Source: Peribacillus deserti (GTDB taxonomy: Bacteria > Bacillota > Bacilli > Bacillales > DSM-1321). From it: 64,000 bases of DNA. The notes below the pieces were generated by a model. It was not told the origin of the DNA and ran no database searches. It saw only the letters and a list, made by a program, of their open reading frames with translations. Each line of letters begins with the position of its first letter. Within the stretch, counting starts at the first letter, position 1. This document shows, piece by piece, positions 62,576 to 64,000 of this stretch. Location: contig NZ_PGUY01000029.1 of NCBI RefSeq assembly GCF_002863585.1, positions 1 to 64,000 of the forward strand. The letters run 5' to 3'. The position numbers were made by a program, and so were the translations under genes.

Positions 62576-62610
62576 AAAAAGCTTGGAAATTCATCCAAGC
62601 TTTTTTTATC
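62576..62610 (-). terminator. Terminator of the DHA2 MFS gene
   Basis: AAAAAGCTTGGA-AATTCA-TCCAAGCTTTTTTT; symmetrical, so it can act on both strands. It lies 6 bp beyond the minus-strand stop codon. Confidence 0.92.
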
Positions 62611-62615
62611 CTCTT

Positions 62616-64000
62616 TTATTCCTGCGGCATTTCCTGTGCCGGCTTACTGTTTTTTATAAAGAAGGAAATGATCAAACTTACAAGTGAAAGAACGGCAACG
62701 ACAATAAAGGCTATATTGACACCATACATATCCGGGTGCTGGATGGCAGGCTTTTGGGCTGCTGATTCAGCGGTTGTTGTCATGACGGTTACCAGGATTG
62801 CTGTACCAACAGAAGCCGCGATCATTTTCATCGTATTATCCATGGCAGCTCCATGGGATAACAATCGTTTTGGAAGGAGGTTAAGAGCGGCTGTCGATAC
62901 CGGCATCATAACCAGAGATAATCCAAGCATCCGGACACTGTAAAGGATCGTTATAGATGCCATGGTAGTCCCGGGACCTAAATCGGTAAAAGCGAACGAT
63001 GAGACTGTAATAATCGCAAGACCGGTGATCACCAGCCATCTGGCTCCGATCCGGTCAAATATTCTCCCGATAAAGGGAGCTAGAATGCCGGTAATCAAAG
63101 CTCCGGGTAAAATGGCGATACCCGCTTCAAACGCAGTGAACCCTCGCATGTTCTGCATGAACAGAGGGATAAGTGTTTCTGCCCCGATGAGACCCATAAA
63201 TGTGATCATCCCAATTAATATGGCAAGAGGGAAAAAGGAGTATTTGAACACACGGAACTCAAGCATCGGGTGCGTTAATCTCAGCTGTCGAGTGATAAAC
63301 AATGTCAAAGCGACCACTCCGATCGCGAGCGAGAGCAGAGTATTCCGCTCGGTCCAGCCGAAGTTCCCTGCATTCGTAAAGCCGAACAGCAAACCGCCGA
63401 AACCAAAGGATGATAATATAATTGAAAGAACATCCACTTTTGGACGGGTTACTTCCGTAACATTTCTCAATGCCTTAAAAGCAACCAGGATATCGATCAA
63501 TGCGATCGGCAGGATGATGAAAAACAAGACTCTCCAGGAATAATGCTCCGTTACCCAGCCAGACAAAGCCGGGCCAATAGCTGGTGCGAATGAGATGACA
63601 AGGCCGACTAACCCCATGGCTGCACCGCGCTTGTGTACGGGGAACATCATTAAGAAGACGGTCTGCATAAGCGGAAGCATCACTCCAGCTCCGCTTGACT
63701 GAATCATTCTTCCGAGAAGCAGAAGTTCAAAGTTCGGCGCCAGCCCCGCAACTAATGTACCGAAAGCAAAAACGCTCATGGCTGTGATGAATAGCTGCCT
63801 TGTTGTAAAACGCTCCAATAAAAACGCACTGACTGGGATCATAATCCCGTTTACCAGCATAAAGACTGTAGTCAGCCACTGTGCGCTATTGGCCGTTATA
63901 TCCATTTCTGCCATAACAGGCGGTATCGCCGTAATCATTAGTGTTTGATTCAAGATGGCGATGAACGTTCCTGCAAGAAGCAGGGCTACAATGGTAGACT
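62616..64000 (-). CDS. MFS drug exporter, DHA2 (EmrB/QacA) family, 5' end beyond the window
   Basis: The frame stays open to the window edge: before the ATG at 63953 it reads STIVALLLAGTFIAILNQTL, the normal first helix of DHA2 proteins, so the true start lies outside. At least 460 codons are present. Motifs include ITAIPPVMAEMDITANSAQWLTTVFMLVNG, LLLGRMIQSSGAGVMLPLMQ, and the motif C-type FAPAIGPALSGWVTEHYSWRVLFFI. The protein resembles Bacillus MdtP/LmrB-type exporters with 14 helices. It exports toxic compounds by proton antiport. Confidence 0.9.
   Translation of the reverse strand, partial: STIVALLLAGTFIAILNQTLMITAIPPVMAEMDITANSAQWLTTVFMLVNGIMIPVSAFLLERFTTRQLFITAMSVFAFGTLVAGLAPNFELLLLGRMIQSSGAGVMLPLMQTVFLMMFPVHKRGAAMGLVGLVISFAPAIGPALSGWVTEHYSWRVLFFIILPIALIDILVAFKALRNVTEVTRPKVDVLSIILSSFGFGGLLFGFTNAGNFGWTERNTLLSLAIGVVALTLFITRQLRLTHPMLEFRVFKYSFFPLAILIGMITFMGLIGAETLIPLFMQNMRGFTAFEAGIAILPGALITGILAPFIGRIFDRIGARWLVITGLAIITVSSFAFTDLGPGTTMASITILYSVRMLGLSLVMMPVSTAALNLLPKRLLSHGAAMDNTMKMIAASVGTAILVTVMTTTAESAAQKPAIQHPDMYGVNIAFIVVAVLSLVSLIISFFIKNSKPAQEMPQE

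Overview
The window looks like a chromosomal segment from a low-to-moderate G+C member of the Bacillaceae (Bacillus, Mesobacillus or Neobacillus type). The evidence is strong AGGAGG-type ribosome binding sites, frequent TTG/GTG starts, CcpA-type cre boxes, TPP riboswitches, a Bacillus-style mannitol PTS locus and families such as YesK-like, DUF3231, Dabb and secreted GGT. The genus cannot be fixed from the sequence alone.

Layout. 1-460: 3' end of an rRNA operon (23S tail, 5S, tRNA-Val, initiator tRNA-Met, terminator). 540-720: ISL3-type insertion sequence remnant. 970-6215: five-gene operon (GldA-like alcohol dehydrogenase, sulfonate/taurine-type ABC transporter, PLP aminotransferase) behind a near-consensus promoter with a candidate operator. 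6220-8000: gene graveyard including an IS110-type transposase fragment. 8030-9590: FAD monooxygenase plus Dabb protein. 9600-13100: decayed material, a small membrane protein behind a Gly-rich peptide remnant, and a DHA2 MFS exporter. 13100-15150: secreted GH3 glucosidase under a perfect cre box. 15250-17460: nitrilase fragment, a 52-bp tandem array and an asparaginase II gene with an in-frame stop. 17500-21540: aminotransferase, then two TPP riboswitches, each with a terminator, ahead of an NCS2 permease and a ThiF C-terminal remnant. 22300-26500: YesK-like protein, broken MFS gene, GNAT, DUF3231 protein. 26900-32300: mannitol locus mtlA-mtlR-mtlD. 33000-41670: NTF2-like protein, secreted SH3/C39-like protein, orphan PTS IIC, GGT, DUF3298 protein, aldo/keto reductase. 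41860-58260: large catabolic region. 58400-64000: thioredoxin-fold/GNAT fusion, two GNATs and the 3' part of a DHA2 MFS gene.

The catabolic region has two blocks. 41862-47663 encodes an acyl-CoA synthetase, a CaiB/BaiF CoA-transferase, an ACS-family MFS importer and a GlcD-type FAD oxidase. 48234-58260 begins with a CBS-PAS-AAA-Fis sigma-54 activator; a textbook -24/-12 promoter then drives an Fe-alcohol dehydrogenase, an MmsA-type aldehyde dehydrogenase, an HpsN-like member of the histidinol dehydrogenase family, a GntP-type permease, an SDR and a 3-hydroxyacyl-CoA dehydrogenase-like enzyme. I infer inducible use of a hydroxylated C3/C4 acid or diol, possibly a sulfonated one such as DHPS; no sulfite-releasing enzyme is present.

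The most unusual feature is non-coding. At least six intergenic arrays, built from four unrelated words, repeat with a 20-21 bp period (two helical turns). One of them, built on AAGCATAAA, occurs as three dispersed copies with the same internal order, including the same switch from 20-bp to 21-bp spacing. Separate from these are the 52-bp hairpin-bearing tandem array and three copies of a GC-rich MITE-like element, one of which supplies the C-terminus of a GNAT protein.
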